A stretch of DNA of 64,000 bases from Bufo bufo (taxonomy: Eukaryota; Chordata; Amphibia; Anura; Bufonidae). The stretch's first letter is position 1. Every line of letters begins with the position of its first letter. The stretch is from contig NC_053395.1 in NCBI RefSeq assembly GCF_905171765.1, positions 186,561,577 through 186,625,576 on the forward strand, given 5' to 3'. The translations under genes were made by a program, and so were the position numbers. The notes beneath the pieces were generated by a model that searched no databases, was not told the origin of the DNA, and saw only the letters and a list, made by a program, of their open reading frames with translations. Positions 34,038 to 43,907 of the stretch are shown here, piece after piece.

Positions 34038-34969
34038 TATAGCACCAGAATATTCCACAGCGCCATCATTAACTGTCCCATTGGGGCTCACAATCTAAAT
34101 TCCAGTATGTTTTTGGAGTTTTTGAGACCCAAGCAAACATGGGAAAAAGCTGTGAACCCATGACCCCAGCACAACAGTGCTAACCACCGAGCCACTACTA
34201 TCGGAGCTTATGTTTCAGGCTGTGGGGGGAGATTCCATATAAAAAAATCAGCTGTTTCAGAGGACACCGGGCATCGGAGTAGCGCCACAGCCTTTTCTCA
34301 GCTCACCAAGCACGGCGCCGTACATTGTACAACGGCCGTGCTTGGTATCAGATTCACTTCCATGGGACTAACCTGTGCCTAAGACATGTGACTGATGAAC
34401 CTGACATCACATGGCCTAGGCTAAGCTACAAGAAGGCTGTGGCGCTACTGCCTTCTCAAATAGCTGATTGGCGGTGGTCCTGGGTGTCAGACCCGCACTG
34501 ATCAGATACTGATGACCTATTCTCAGGCTCCCGGCATCCCTGGCAATCAGCTGTGGCGTCATCTTCACAATCATACCGCTGATTTAATCACGTTAGTGAC
34601 AGGCTACATATAAAACCAGACAACACATGCCATTCTCAACTGCATAGAAACTCTGCTGGATCTCAAGGGACTTGTATCTGGAAACCACTACCTTATCGGG
34701 TCTTGGGCCAACCAGAGAACTTCTATCCTCTGGTCGGCCAGTCCAACCCTGGCAGTCAGGTTTTGTTCACTCTTCTGTCAAGCTTTTCGTTCTTCTGCTT
34801 CATTATAGGTTCAGATAAAGGAAAATAACAGAGTGCCGACCAGTCATACAATGTAAAAAATGTTTTTTTTAAATGGGTTCCATCGGGTTGTACTATAGTG
34901 TCCATCATTTTGACAGGAAGAATAGCGCTGCATAGTGGAGCTCCTGACAGAAGTGTGAAAAGAGTCTTA
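34038..34969. other. Featureless flank with one TTAA-type repeat fragment
   Basis: 34205-34530 contains 'tcagctgtttcagaggac', 'gctgattggcggtggtcc' and 'tgatgacctattctcagg', a decayed copy of the family at 1503-1852. No other feature is supported. Confidence 0.45.
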
Positions 34970-35408
34970 GGGCCCTTTAACACGAGCTAGTTTTCCACGC
35001 GGGTGCGATGCGTGACGTGAACGCGTAGCACCCGCACTGAATCCTGACCCATTCATTTCAATGGATCTGTTCTACGTTGCGTGAAAAACGCAGCATGTTC
35101 TATATTCTGCGTTTTTCACGCAGCACTGGCCCCATAGAAGTGAATGGGGCTTCAGGGGAAAATGCATTGCATCCGGAAGCAAGTGCGGATGCAATGCGTT
35201 TTTCACTGATGGTTGCTAAGAGATGTTGTTTGTAAACCTTCCGTTTTTTATCACGTGCATGAAAAACGCATCAAAACGCATTGCACTGAACAACTGAACG
35301 CAATCGCAGACCAAACTGACTGAACTTGCTTGTAAAATGGTGCGAGTTTCCCTGAACATACCCTGAACGCATCCGGACCTAATCTGTCACGCTAGTGTGA
35401 AAGGGGCC
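34970..35408. mobile_element. PIF/Harbinger-like MITE
   Basis: Ends GGGCCCTTTAACACGAGC and GCTAGTGTGAAAGGGGCC, with TTA at 34967-34969 and 35409-35411. The interior has 'ttgcgtgaaaaacgcagcat' mirrored around 35090. Confidence 0.8.
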
Positions 35409-35411
35409 TTA

Positions 35412-35791
35412 GGGTGCATTTAGATGGGCTGATGAGCAGCAGATTGTCGGGAAAGAAGCTTCCCTCCCAGCCTGCTGGCTGCTCGTTATGTGGAGGTGAA
35501 GTGCTACATTTACATGCAGCGATCACCTCCACAGTATGAGGGTTAGGGATTGCTAATGCAATTGCTCGTCCCCACACAGTTGCATTGTTTCTAGGCAGTA
35601 GATCGCTGATAAAACGAGACGATCTGCTGCCCAGAAACTATAATTTAGGTGCCTGCAAGAACGACAGTTTCACCCTATGAACAAGCGTTTCGCTCGTACA
35701 TCGGATAATCTGCAGCACTTTTATACGGGCAGATTGTCGGGAGCGTTCGTTCCCGATAATCTGCCCAATTATCTGGGCGTCTAAATTCACC
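35412..35791. mobile_element. PIF/Harbinger-like MITE sharing TTA with its neighbour
   Basis: It starts directly after TTA 35409-35411. Ends GGGTGCATTTAGATGGGC and GGGCGTCTAAATTCACC are complementary in outline. TTC follows on the right. Interior repeats of 'cagattgtcggga' occur in both halves. Confidence 0.65.
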
Positions 35792-36090
35792 TTCAGTTTT
35801 TCTGATGAAAAGCTTAAATCCCTATGTCTACGGTAGGGATTCTGCACTTATTTCTACCACATTTCTGGTGCAGAGATGATAAATCTCACCCTTTATGTCC
35901 TAGAACAGTGATGCCCAAATGCGGCCCGCAAAGCCGTGTCATGCGGCCCGCGCAGTAACAGGACTTTATCAGAGCACTAGCGCAGGGCGCGCTGCGAACG
36001 GCACAGGCAGCAAAGCGATGCTGCCTGTGCCTGCAATCTCCCCGCCCAGCGCCGCCTCCTAGCTAATTTATTCACTGCACTTGCCTCTGT

Positions 36091-36217
36091 GAAATTAAAG
36101 AGAAGCGCCGTAATCTCGCACAGGCGCACTGGCAGAGGCATCGAAGTGCGTATGCACAGTCTTTCTGGCCTCTGCCAGTGCGCCTGTGCGAGATTACGGC
36201 ACTTCTCTTCAATTTCA
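36091..36217. repeat. Inverted repeat inside the hAT-like element
   Basis: 'gagaagcgccgtaatctcgc' and 'acaggcgcactggcagagg' on the left pair with their complements at 36170-36217, leaving a loop of about 40 bases. Confidence 0.8.
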
Positions 36218-36258
36218 GGCAAGTGCAAATTAGCTAGGAAGCGGATCTGGGTAGGGAG

Positions 36259-37583
36259 ATCTGTGGATGACACTGAGGGGGGGGGGGGGGGTCTGTGGAT
36301 GACACTGAGGGGGGGAAACTGTGGATGACACTGAGGGGGGGAAACTGTGGATGACACTGAGGGGGGGAAACTGTGGATGACACTGAGGGGGGGAAACTGT
36401 GGATGACACTGAGGGGGGGGGAAACTGTGGATGACACTGAGGGGGGGGGGGACTGTGGATGACACTGAGGGGGGGGGGACTGTGGATGACACTGAGGGGG
36501 GGGATCTGTGGATGACACTGAGGGGGGGGGGGGATCTGTGGATGACACTGAGGGGGGGATCTGTGGATGACACTGAGGGGGGGATCTGTGGATGACACTG
36601 AGGGGGGGATCTGTGGATGACACTGAGGGGGGGATCTGTGGATGACACTGAGGGGGGGATCTGTGGATGACACTGAGGGGGGGATCTGTGGATGACACTG
36701 AGGGGGGGATCTGTGGATGACACTGAGGGGGGGATCTGTGGATGACACTGAGGGGGGGATCTGTGGATGACACTGAGGGGGGATCTGTGGATGACACTGA
36801 GGGGGGGATCTGTGGATGGCACTGAGGGGGGGATCTGTGGGTGACACTGAGGGGGGGATCTGTGGATGACACTGAGGGGGGGATCTGTGGATGACACTGA
36901 GGGGGGGATCTGTGGATGACACTGAGGGGGGGATCTGTGGATGACACTGAGGGGGGGATCTGTGGATGACACTGAGGGGGGATCTGTGGATGACACTGAG
37001 GGGGGGATCTGTGGATGACACTGAGGGGGGGGATCTGTGGATGACACTGAGGGGGGGATCTGTGGATGACACTGAGGGGGGGATCTGTGGATGACACTGA
37101 GGGGGGGATCTGTGGATGACACTGAGGGGGGGATCTGTGGATGACACTGAGGGGGGGATCTGTGGATGACACTGAGGGGGGGATCTGTGGATGACACTGA
37201 GGGGGGGATCTGTGGATGACACTGAGGGGGGATCTGTGGATGACACTGAGGGGGGGATCTGTGGATGACACTGAGGGGGGGATCTGTGGATGACACTGAG
37301 GGGGGATCTGTGGATGACACTGAGGGGGGGATCTGTGGATGACACTGAGGGGGGGATCTGTGGATGACACTGAGGGGGGGATCTGTGGATGACACTGAGG
37401 GGGGGATCTGTGGATGACACTGAGGGGGGGGGATCTGTGGATGACACTGAGGGGGGGATCTGTGGATGACACTGAGGGGGGGGATCTGTGGATGACACTG
37501 AGGGGGGGGATCTGTGGATGACACTGAGGGGGGGGATCTGTGGATGACACTGAGGGGGGATCTGTGGATTACACTGAGTGGGA
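36259..37583. repeat. G-rich minisatellite, about 52 copies of a ~26-bp unit
   Basis: The unit is GATCTGTGGATGACACTGAG followed by 6 to 16 G. I count about 52 copies. The first few read GAAACTGTGG instead of GATCTGTGG, a variant block at the left edge. Copies differ mainly in G-run length. The long minus-strand frames here (up to 515 codons) exist only because the unit has no stop in any minus frame. Confidence 0.97.
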
Positions 37584-37908
37584 TCTAGGGAGGGGTGTTT
37601 GGGTGGGAGCTCTGGAAGGGGTGGGAGGTCCGATAGGTATGTGGGGGTGAGAGATCCGGGAGGGGGGCCCATAATTTTTTTTGCTATGGGGCCCAGTCAT
37701 TTCTAGCTACGCCCCTGATTGGTAAGATTGGGCGGGAACTGGAGCAATAAAGCGCCCTGCTGTAGGAGAAGCCGGCGGAAGATGAAAGGAGGAGGGGCCA
37801 GCTCCTGGTGGTGTCGGGCACACGGCGCAAGCATGGCGGTGGAGGATCTGACTTAAGCCTAAAGACCAGACATCAAGGTAGACCTGCAGAAGAAGGTGAC
37901 AGCGCAGT

Positions 37909-38002
37909 ATGTGATGTATACATGTGTGTAATGTATGTAGTGCAGTGCGTGATCATCACATACTGCACTACATACATTACACACATGTATACATCACATG
38001 CC
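37909..38002. repeat. Palindrome of about 92 bp
   Basis: 'tatgtgatgtatacatgtgt' and 'gtaatgtatgtagtgcagt' on the left are mirrored as complements on the right around a centre near 37955 (gatcatc). Two mismatches lie near the centre. Confidence 0.85.
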
Positions 38003-38590
38003 CCCTCACAGTAATAATGCCAAGATATGTGCCCTCTTCACAGTAGTAATGCTCACACATGCCCCCTCACAGTAGTTATGCCCAGATATGTGCCCCCTCA
38101 CAGTAATAATGCCAAGATATGTGCCCCCTCACAGTAATAATGCCAAGATATGTGCCCTCTTCACAGACGTAATGCTCACACATGCCCCCTCACAGTAGTT
38201 ATGCCCAGATATGTGCCCCCTCACAGTTATGCCCAGATATGTGCCCCCTCACAGTAATAATGCCAAGATATGTGCCCTCTTCACAGATGTAATGCTCATA
38301 CATGCCCCCTCACAGTAGTTATGCCCAGATATGTGCCCCCTCACAGTAGTTATGGCAGATGTGTCCTCTTCACAGTAGTAATGATCACTCGTGCCCCCTC
38401 ACAGTAGTTATGCCCTGATATGTGCCCTGTTCACAGTAGTTATGCCCTGATATGTGCCCTCCTCACAGTAGTTATGCCCTGATATGTGCCCCCTCACAGT
38501 AGTTATGCCCAGATATGTGCCCCCTCACAGTAGTTATGCCAGATATGTGCCCTCTTCACAGTAGTAATGCTCACACGTGCCCCCTCACAG
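38000..38590. repeat. Second minisatellite, about 19-20 units of ~30 bp
   Basis: The units resemble CCCCCTCACAGTAGTTATGC followed by 'ccagatatgtg'. Two subtypes alternate: 'ccctcttcacagtagtaatgctcacacat' and 'gccccctcacagtagttatgcccagatat'. This suggests a dimeric higher-order unit of about 61 bp at the left. Confidence 0.9.
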
Positions 38591-38699
38591 CATTTGCATT
38601 TCTTTCTGGCAAAGCTACCTGGTTCCGGCCCGCGAAATTTATACCAAGTCTAGTGCGGCCCTCAGACAAAAAATGGTTCGGCACCACTGTTCTAGATTA

Positions 38700-38832
38700 A
38701 CAAATCTTGGCAAAGACCATAACATAGATGATCTCTAGGTATCTATCTGTATTCTTTTAGCATTTCATAGCTGTGTTTTATATGTTCACGTGAATAAATG
38801 AAAGTAAAAAATAGGAAAAATTTATTTTACTG

Positions 38833-38867
<35 letters not shown>

Positions 38868-39478
38868 CTGTATATAGCAAAACTATGTGCATGAACCCTT
38901 ATCCAGGCTTTTTGCAAGTAAAGCTTCTTTCAGAACATGAAATACATTCTCTATCCTGCAAATTGAGCTTGCAAAATGCCCTGCATGAATCTCGATCACT
39001 TCACACAACATAATTTCTAATAGACTGTTACCAATAGATATCCTTAGGAGGCCCAGCACAGTCCGTCCCCATTAGTTGTAAACCAGACAAGCATTTTAGG
39101 TTCTGAATACAAGAAAGGAAGGTAAGATAAGGAAATGTTCTTTACAGGGCAGCAATGAGCATAAATGTTATCTCCGATGGTTACCAGTATCTCCGCAGTA
39201 ATCATTCCACCAGGGATCCAGCTCTCATTGTTATGAAAATAATGCACAACTTGCAATAAAGTCATTTTTGTGTTACAAAGTAGACACATTCCAGAGGTAG
39301 CCGGCGAAACGAAAACATATTCACCATGTGAGATCATGAATACATCTAAATCACAAAGTAGCTGCAACTAGTTAACTGCTTTCTTCTATCCGGATGACGG
39401 TACTTTATCGAAACTGCCCAGAATATTGATATTGTGAGTTTTGTCCAAAATGTTTTAGTTTTTTTATTGTATTAGCCC
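38700..39478. other. No gene recognised; (AT)n at 38833-38869
   Basis: The AT dinucleotide run is bounded by 'tgtatata' on both sides. The minus-strand frame at 39044-39367 has no recognisable domain. Confidence 0.5.
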
Positions 39479-39481
39479 TTA

Positions 39482-39788
39482 GGGCTCATGCACACGAACG
39501 TATTTTGTTTCTGTTTCCGTTCAGTTTTTGCAGACCATATGAGGAACCATTCATTTCAATGGGTCCACAAAAAAAAAAACAGAAGTTACTCCATGTGCAT
39601 TCCATTTCCGTGTGTCCATTCCGCAAAAGAATAGAACATGTCCTATTATTGTCTGCATTACGGACAAGGATAGGACTGCTCTATTAGGGGCCAGCTGTTC
39701 CGTTCCGCAAAATACGCAATGCACAAGGATGGCATCCGTTTTTTTTTTTTGCGGACCGCAGAATACATAGGGTCGTGTGCATGAGCCC
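39482..39788. mobile_element. PIF/Harbinger-like MITE, first of three in a row
   Basis: TTA 39479-39481 and 39789-39791. Ends GGGCTCATGCACACGAACG and GGTCGTGTGCATGAGCCC. The interior contains 'caatgggtccacaaaaaa' and a complementary counterpart. Confidence 0.85.
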
Positions 39789-39791
39789 TTA

Positions 39792-39949
39792 GGCTGGGAC
39801 TGCACCTAGACTTTTTGTAGCACTTTTAATTGATTGTATGCAGTGTGCACAACGGCAGACAAGTCAATTCACTGCTTTGGACTACAGCTGTAGCTCAAAA
39901 GTCAAAATCAATTAAAAGTGCAACAAAAAGTCAAGGTGTAGTCACAGCC
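39792..39949. mobile_element. PIF/Harbinger-like MITE, second of three (158 bp)
   Basis: TTA 39789-39791 and 39950-39952, both shared with neighbours. Ends GGCTGGGACTGCACCTAGAC and AAGGTGTAGTCACAGCC. 'cacttttaattgatt' near the left pairs with 'aatcaattaaaagtg' near the right. Confidence 0.8.
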
Positions 39950-39952
39950 TTA

Positions 39953-40447
39953 GGGCTCATGCACACGACAGTATTTTGCGTTCAGTATACTGGACGTTTT
40001 TTGAGTTCAGTATACGGAACATATACTGAACCATTCATTTCAATGGTTCAGCAAAAAATACTGAAGTGTCTCCGTGTGCATTCCGTTTCAGTATTTCAGT
40101 ATTTCCGTGCCGTGAAAAGATAGAACATGTCCTATTCTTGTCCGCAAATCACAGTGCTTGGCTCAATTCAAGTCAATGGGTCCGCAAAAAAAACTGAACA
40201 CATACGGAAATGCATCCGTATGTCTTCCGTTTCTGTTCCGTTTTTTGCTGAACCATCTATTGAAAATGTTATGCCCAGCCCAATTTTAGCTATGTAATTA
40301 CTGTATACTGTATATGCCATACGGAAAAACGGAACGGAAAAACGGAACAAAAACGGAAACACGACGGAAACAAAAAACGGAACAACGGATCCGTGAAAAA
40401 CGGACCACAAAACACTGAAAAAGCCATACGGTCGTGTGCATGAGGCC
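39953..40447. mobile_element. PIF/Harbinger-like MITE, third of three
   Basis: TTA 39950-39952 and 40448-40450. Ends GGGCTCATGCACACGACAG and GGTCGTGTGCATGAGGCC. The right half is a dense run of 'aaaacggaac' repeats. At 495 bp it is longer than its neighbours and may hold a further insertion near 40140-40320. Confidence 0.8.
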
Positions 40448-40604
40448 TTAATCAGGGTGATGCCATAAATTCAGAAGCCAAAACCAAGAGTGGATTAAAA
40501 AAAAGAAAGGAGGAGAAGTAGTATCTGCCCTTAATGCTTTCTCCTTTTATGATCCATAATGGATTTTGGCTTCCAAAACTGCATATAAAAACCTGAATGG
40601 CTAA

Positions 40605-41236
40605 GCCCAGGTTCATATCATTGTGTGCTGTATTTTAAGCATCCGTTATGCTCAGTTATGTACATTTTGCATCTGTTTTCATCTGAGATCTGTTATTTTA
40701 GATGGGAAAATAATGGATTTCAGACAGAAAATGGCTGAGGGCTCAAGCACATAAGCGTGTGTGCTCCGTGCCTATATTGCAGACCGCAAACAGCAGGTCT
40801 GTAATATACGGGCACCGGCCCTGTGCACAGGAATGGGTCCACAGTCCTCAAGATCCAAAGTGTTGCGGAGAGGATGCATGTATTGGAAGTTGACTAAAGC
40901 ACTACGAAGCGCTCCCGTGGAATTTCAGTCCGTGCCTCCACACCACAAAAAAGTAGGACATGTTCCATTTATTTTGCAGTGCGGATCTCGGACCCATTCA
41001 AGTCAAGGGGTTCGCATCCGCAAATGGTGTGCACACAGATGGTGCCCGTGCATTGCGGACTGCTATTTGGAGTCTGCAGCATGGGCACGGGGCACACGCG
41101 CTTGTGTGCATGAGCCCTAAAACAGATGCAAAATGTGCACAACAAATCCTTAAAATACAGGATCCGTTTTTTTAAATGTTTCTGTTCTTCTGACTGATCA
41201 GAAGAAAGAAAACTAAATGGTGATGTGAAGCTGGCC
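40605..41236. mobile_element. PIF/Harbinger-like MITE hosting another
   Basis: TAA 40602-40604 and 41237-41239. Ends GCCCAGGTTCATATCATTG and GTGATGTGAAGCTGGCC. Without the nested copy the element is about 250 bp. Confidence 0.65.
40739..41117. mobile_element. Nested PIF/Harbinger-like MITE
   Basis: Ends GGGCTCAAGCACATAAGCG and GCGCTTGTGTGCATGAGCCC, flanked by TGA and TAA. The interior resembles 50506-50847 (atattgcagaccgcaaa, cgtgcattgcggac). Confidence 0.75.
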
Positions 41237-41239
41237 TAA

Positions 41240-41279
41240 GTGGTATAGGACCCGAAGTGGATTCGCTCATCCCTAGTTA
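41240..41279. mobile_element. Right end of a hAT-like MITE
   Basis: 'gattcgctcatccctag' equals the right terminus of the TAGGGATGAGCGAATC family (copies at 32911, 53338). Only this end is present. Confidence 0.5.
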
Positions 41280-41548
41280 TAGGCATTAAAGTGAGAAAAA
41301 CCGGTACACCTCACAGCAGCGCACGCGGACGATCTAATACTTAAGTCGAATCCTGATGTTTCTTTCCCGACGCTACAACATATCTTCTCCACATTCTATA
41401 ACCTCTCTAATTTCAAGATTAACCCCATAAAATCGTCAGCGCTAAACGTCTCTTGTCCTAACGGGATGGTCGCTAGAGCTACCGCTGGATCCTCCTTCCC
41501 ATGGTCCCACACCTCTGTCAAATATCTGGGCCTCTCCATCTCGGCTAA

Positions 41549-41996
41549 GGCTACTTTCACACTAGGGTTTCTGCTGGATCTGGCAGGGTTCAGCAAAAAC
41601 GCTTCTGTTACTGATAATACAAGTATGAACGGATCCGGTTGTATTATCTGTAACATAGCCAAGACGGAACAGTCATGAACTCCATTGAAAGTCAATGGGG
41701 GACAGATCCGTTTTCTATTGTGTCAGAGAAAACGGATCCGTCCCCTTTGACTTGCATTGTGGGTCATGACGGATCTGCTCCACATCCCAGGACGGAAAAC
41801 AAACCGCAGCATGCTGCGGTTTGCCCTCCGGTATGAGAACAGAATGGAATGCATTTTGGAGCGATCCGTTCTGTTCACTTATGTTTTGTCCCGATTGACA
41901 ATGAATAGGGACAAAACGGAAGCGTTTTTTTGTGGTATTGAGACCCTATGACAGATCTCAATACCGGAAAATATTAACGCTAGTGTGAAAGTAGCC
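41549..41996. mobile_element. PIF/Harbinger-like MITE in L1
   Basis: TAA 41546-41548 and 41997-41999. Ends GGCTACTTTCACACTAGGG and CTAGTGTGAAAGTAGCC. The L1 reading frame on either side joins exactly when the element and one TAA are removed, which confirms the boundaries. Confidence 0.92.
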
Positions 41997-42490
41997 TAAC
42001 CCTGGGAACTGGTACTCACTCAACTATGTCCCTCTACTGTCACAAGTCTCAAAGATTATAGATAGCTGGAAAATCCCATATATTTCATGGTTTGGACGAG
42101 CTAACCTCCTTAAAATGATGGTTATCCCAAAATTTCTCTACCTATGCAAAACTCTGCCTGTCTATCTTCCCCGGGCCTTTTGCTCTGTCAGACAGTACAT
42201 CTGGCCAGGATGGTGAATTGGCACACGGGGGGCCTCCCCTAAACTGTATGTCCCCATAGAGGAAGCAGTTTCCGGCTTTTCATTCACTCAAGGCCTTTTG
42301 CTTCTCCAAATCGGTAAACAGCTGCCCTCCACACTAAATGATATCTCCAAGACGACCGACCATTCAGGTACGGGACTCTCTTCGCAGGGTGACACCTATA
42401 TGGTCCTCCCCCTCCCCTATCACTGGACTGGGAGAGCTTCTTGGTCTTAACACTCCATATATCTCTATCTACCTGTCCTTACAAAAGAGC

Positions 42491-42838
42491 TTAAAGGGAA
42501 CCTGTCACCGGGATTTTGTGTTTAGAGCTGAGGACATGGGTTTCTAGATGGCCGCTAGCACATCCGCAATACCCAGTCCCCATAGCTCTGTGTGCTTTTA
42601 TTTTGTCAAACAACCGATTTGATACGTATGCAAATTAACCTGAGATGAGTCCTGTCTCTGACTCATCTCACGTACAGGACTCATCTCAGGTTAATTTGCA
42701 TATGTATCAAATCGGTTTTTTCACACAATAAAAGCACACAGAGCTATGGGGACTGGGTATTGCGGATGTGCTAGCGGCCATCTAGCAGCCCATGTCCTCG
42801 GCTCTATACACAAAATCCCGGTGACAGGTTCCCTTTAA
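42491..42838. mobile_element. T2-like palindromic MITE in L1
   Basis: TTAA 42491-42494 and 42835-42838. Ends AAAGGGAACCTGTCACCGGG and CCGGTGACAGGTTCCCTTTAA are complementary. The arms are about 160 bases with high identity and a loop near 42650-42675. Confidence 0.9.
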
Positions 42839-43907
42839 ACACAAAGAAAATTGGGGATATCCTGGTAGATGGCACATTACCAGATTTCTAGACTGCGTAA
42901 TCAGTTTCCTTCTATCTCTGTGACACAGTTAACCTATAATCAGATAGCCCTAGGCTTCAGGACATTCCTGAAACTAGGCCCACTGCCATGAGAAACCACT
43001 TGGCTGGAACGATTATCTGCACTACGTTCCCCTGTCCCTAAACTTATCTCTAGGATATACAGGGAACTGATTATGCTTCCCCTGGACTCCCCGTTGCACT
43101 ACATTAGGGCCTGGGAACAAGAACTAGGCCAGACACTCACAAGGCTACAAACATAGCTGTGGCCCTTCCAGATGCATTACATTGCAGAAGACTAACTATA
43201 AATTGACATGCCGCTTGTATAAAACTCCTGTCGTCCTGCATAGCTTCCACACCTAACCTCTGTGTCGTCATGCTTCCACACCTAACCTCTGCTGGCGCTG
43301 TCTTTCCAACGCGGGCACTTATGTCTACATCTGGTGGGATTGTGCCCTCATAAAACCATTTTGGCAAAGAATTGGAGAGCTCATAGCTAAAGTCTGGCCA
43401 GGGGCTCCATCCCTGACCCCAAGGACCCTCTTCCTCAGCCTTCCCCGGTGTTCCCGCCACGCTTCAATAGACAGCTTTGGGCCACACTGGTAGTAGCCGC
43501 GAGAGCGCTGATCTCCCTTCAGTGAAGGGTCACTGCTGCCCCCTCAGTCTCCCAATGGATCCACAAAGTAGCCCAAATCTCCCGCATGGAGGAGCTCTGC
43601 TATATAGCACAATGCAATCTCCCTAAGTTCCATAGACTCTGGAATGCCTGGAGGGAATTCACATCTACACTAACTTCCGACCTTTTGCTATTATCTTCTG
43701 CAAATGTCGGAGGAGGATCGCGGTGTCTGCGGTAGGGACTAGCTCCCCTGATACTAGCGGTGGCCTCTGGTCCTCTTTGCTGAACTTGTGTTCCAGTCTG
43801 CTCTGAGGTGAACTAGATACGGACTTTGCTATGTTGTCATTCTGCCTATGTTGTTATAGAGCCATGTTTGTAGTCGGCCGATCTTGGCCGAGTATTCCTG
43901 GTGAAAC

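Larger units (their letters stand above)
35906..38689. mobile_element. hAT-like non-autonomous element with two minisatellites
   Basis: The ends are CAGTGATGCCCAAATGCGGC and, inward from the right, CAGTGGTGCCGAACCATT, both followed by 'gcggccc'-type sequence. The flanks TCCTAGAA (35898-35905) and TTCTAGAT (38690-38697) agree at 6 of 8 positions, consistent with an 8-bp hAT duplication. Inside are a hairpin at 36091-36217, a 26-bp minisatellite, a palindrome at 37909-38002 and a second tandem array. No transposase is visible. Confidence 0.65.
41328..43720 (+). pseudogene. L1 ORF2 reverse transcriptase C-terminus, broken
   Basis: Translation starts HADDLILKSNPDVSFPTLQ, the catalytic box with Y replaced by H, and continues to KYLGLSISAKA at the first MITE. 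Skipping the MITE and one TAA leaves the frame open: NYVPLLSQVSKIIDSWKIPY, ISWFGRANLLKMMVIPKFLY, then a stop at about 42213. Later, at 43287-43400, CWRCLSNAGTYVYIWWDCAL and PFWQRIGELIAKVWPG give the zinc-knuckle-like L1 C-terminus. Several stops lie between. A 30-bp direct duplication ('gcttccacacctaacctctg') lies at 43247-43285. Non-functional. Confidence 0.85.

Noticed and set aside
35977..37672. Three overlapping minus-strand frames of 438-515 codons (QCHPQIPP, SVSSTDPP and LSVIHRSP repeats) as a proline-rich protein
   Set aside because: The 26-bp unit is not a multiple of 3 and has no stop in any minus frame, so all three frames are open and cycle through the same three peptides. This is a property of the tandem repeat, not evidence of coding.
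36259..38590. CRISPR array
   Set aside because: The units are contiguous with no unique spacers, the host is clearly a vertebrate genome and no cas genes are present.
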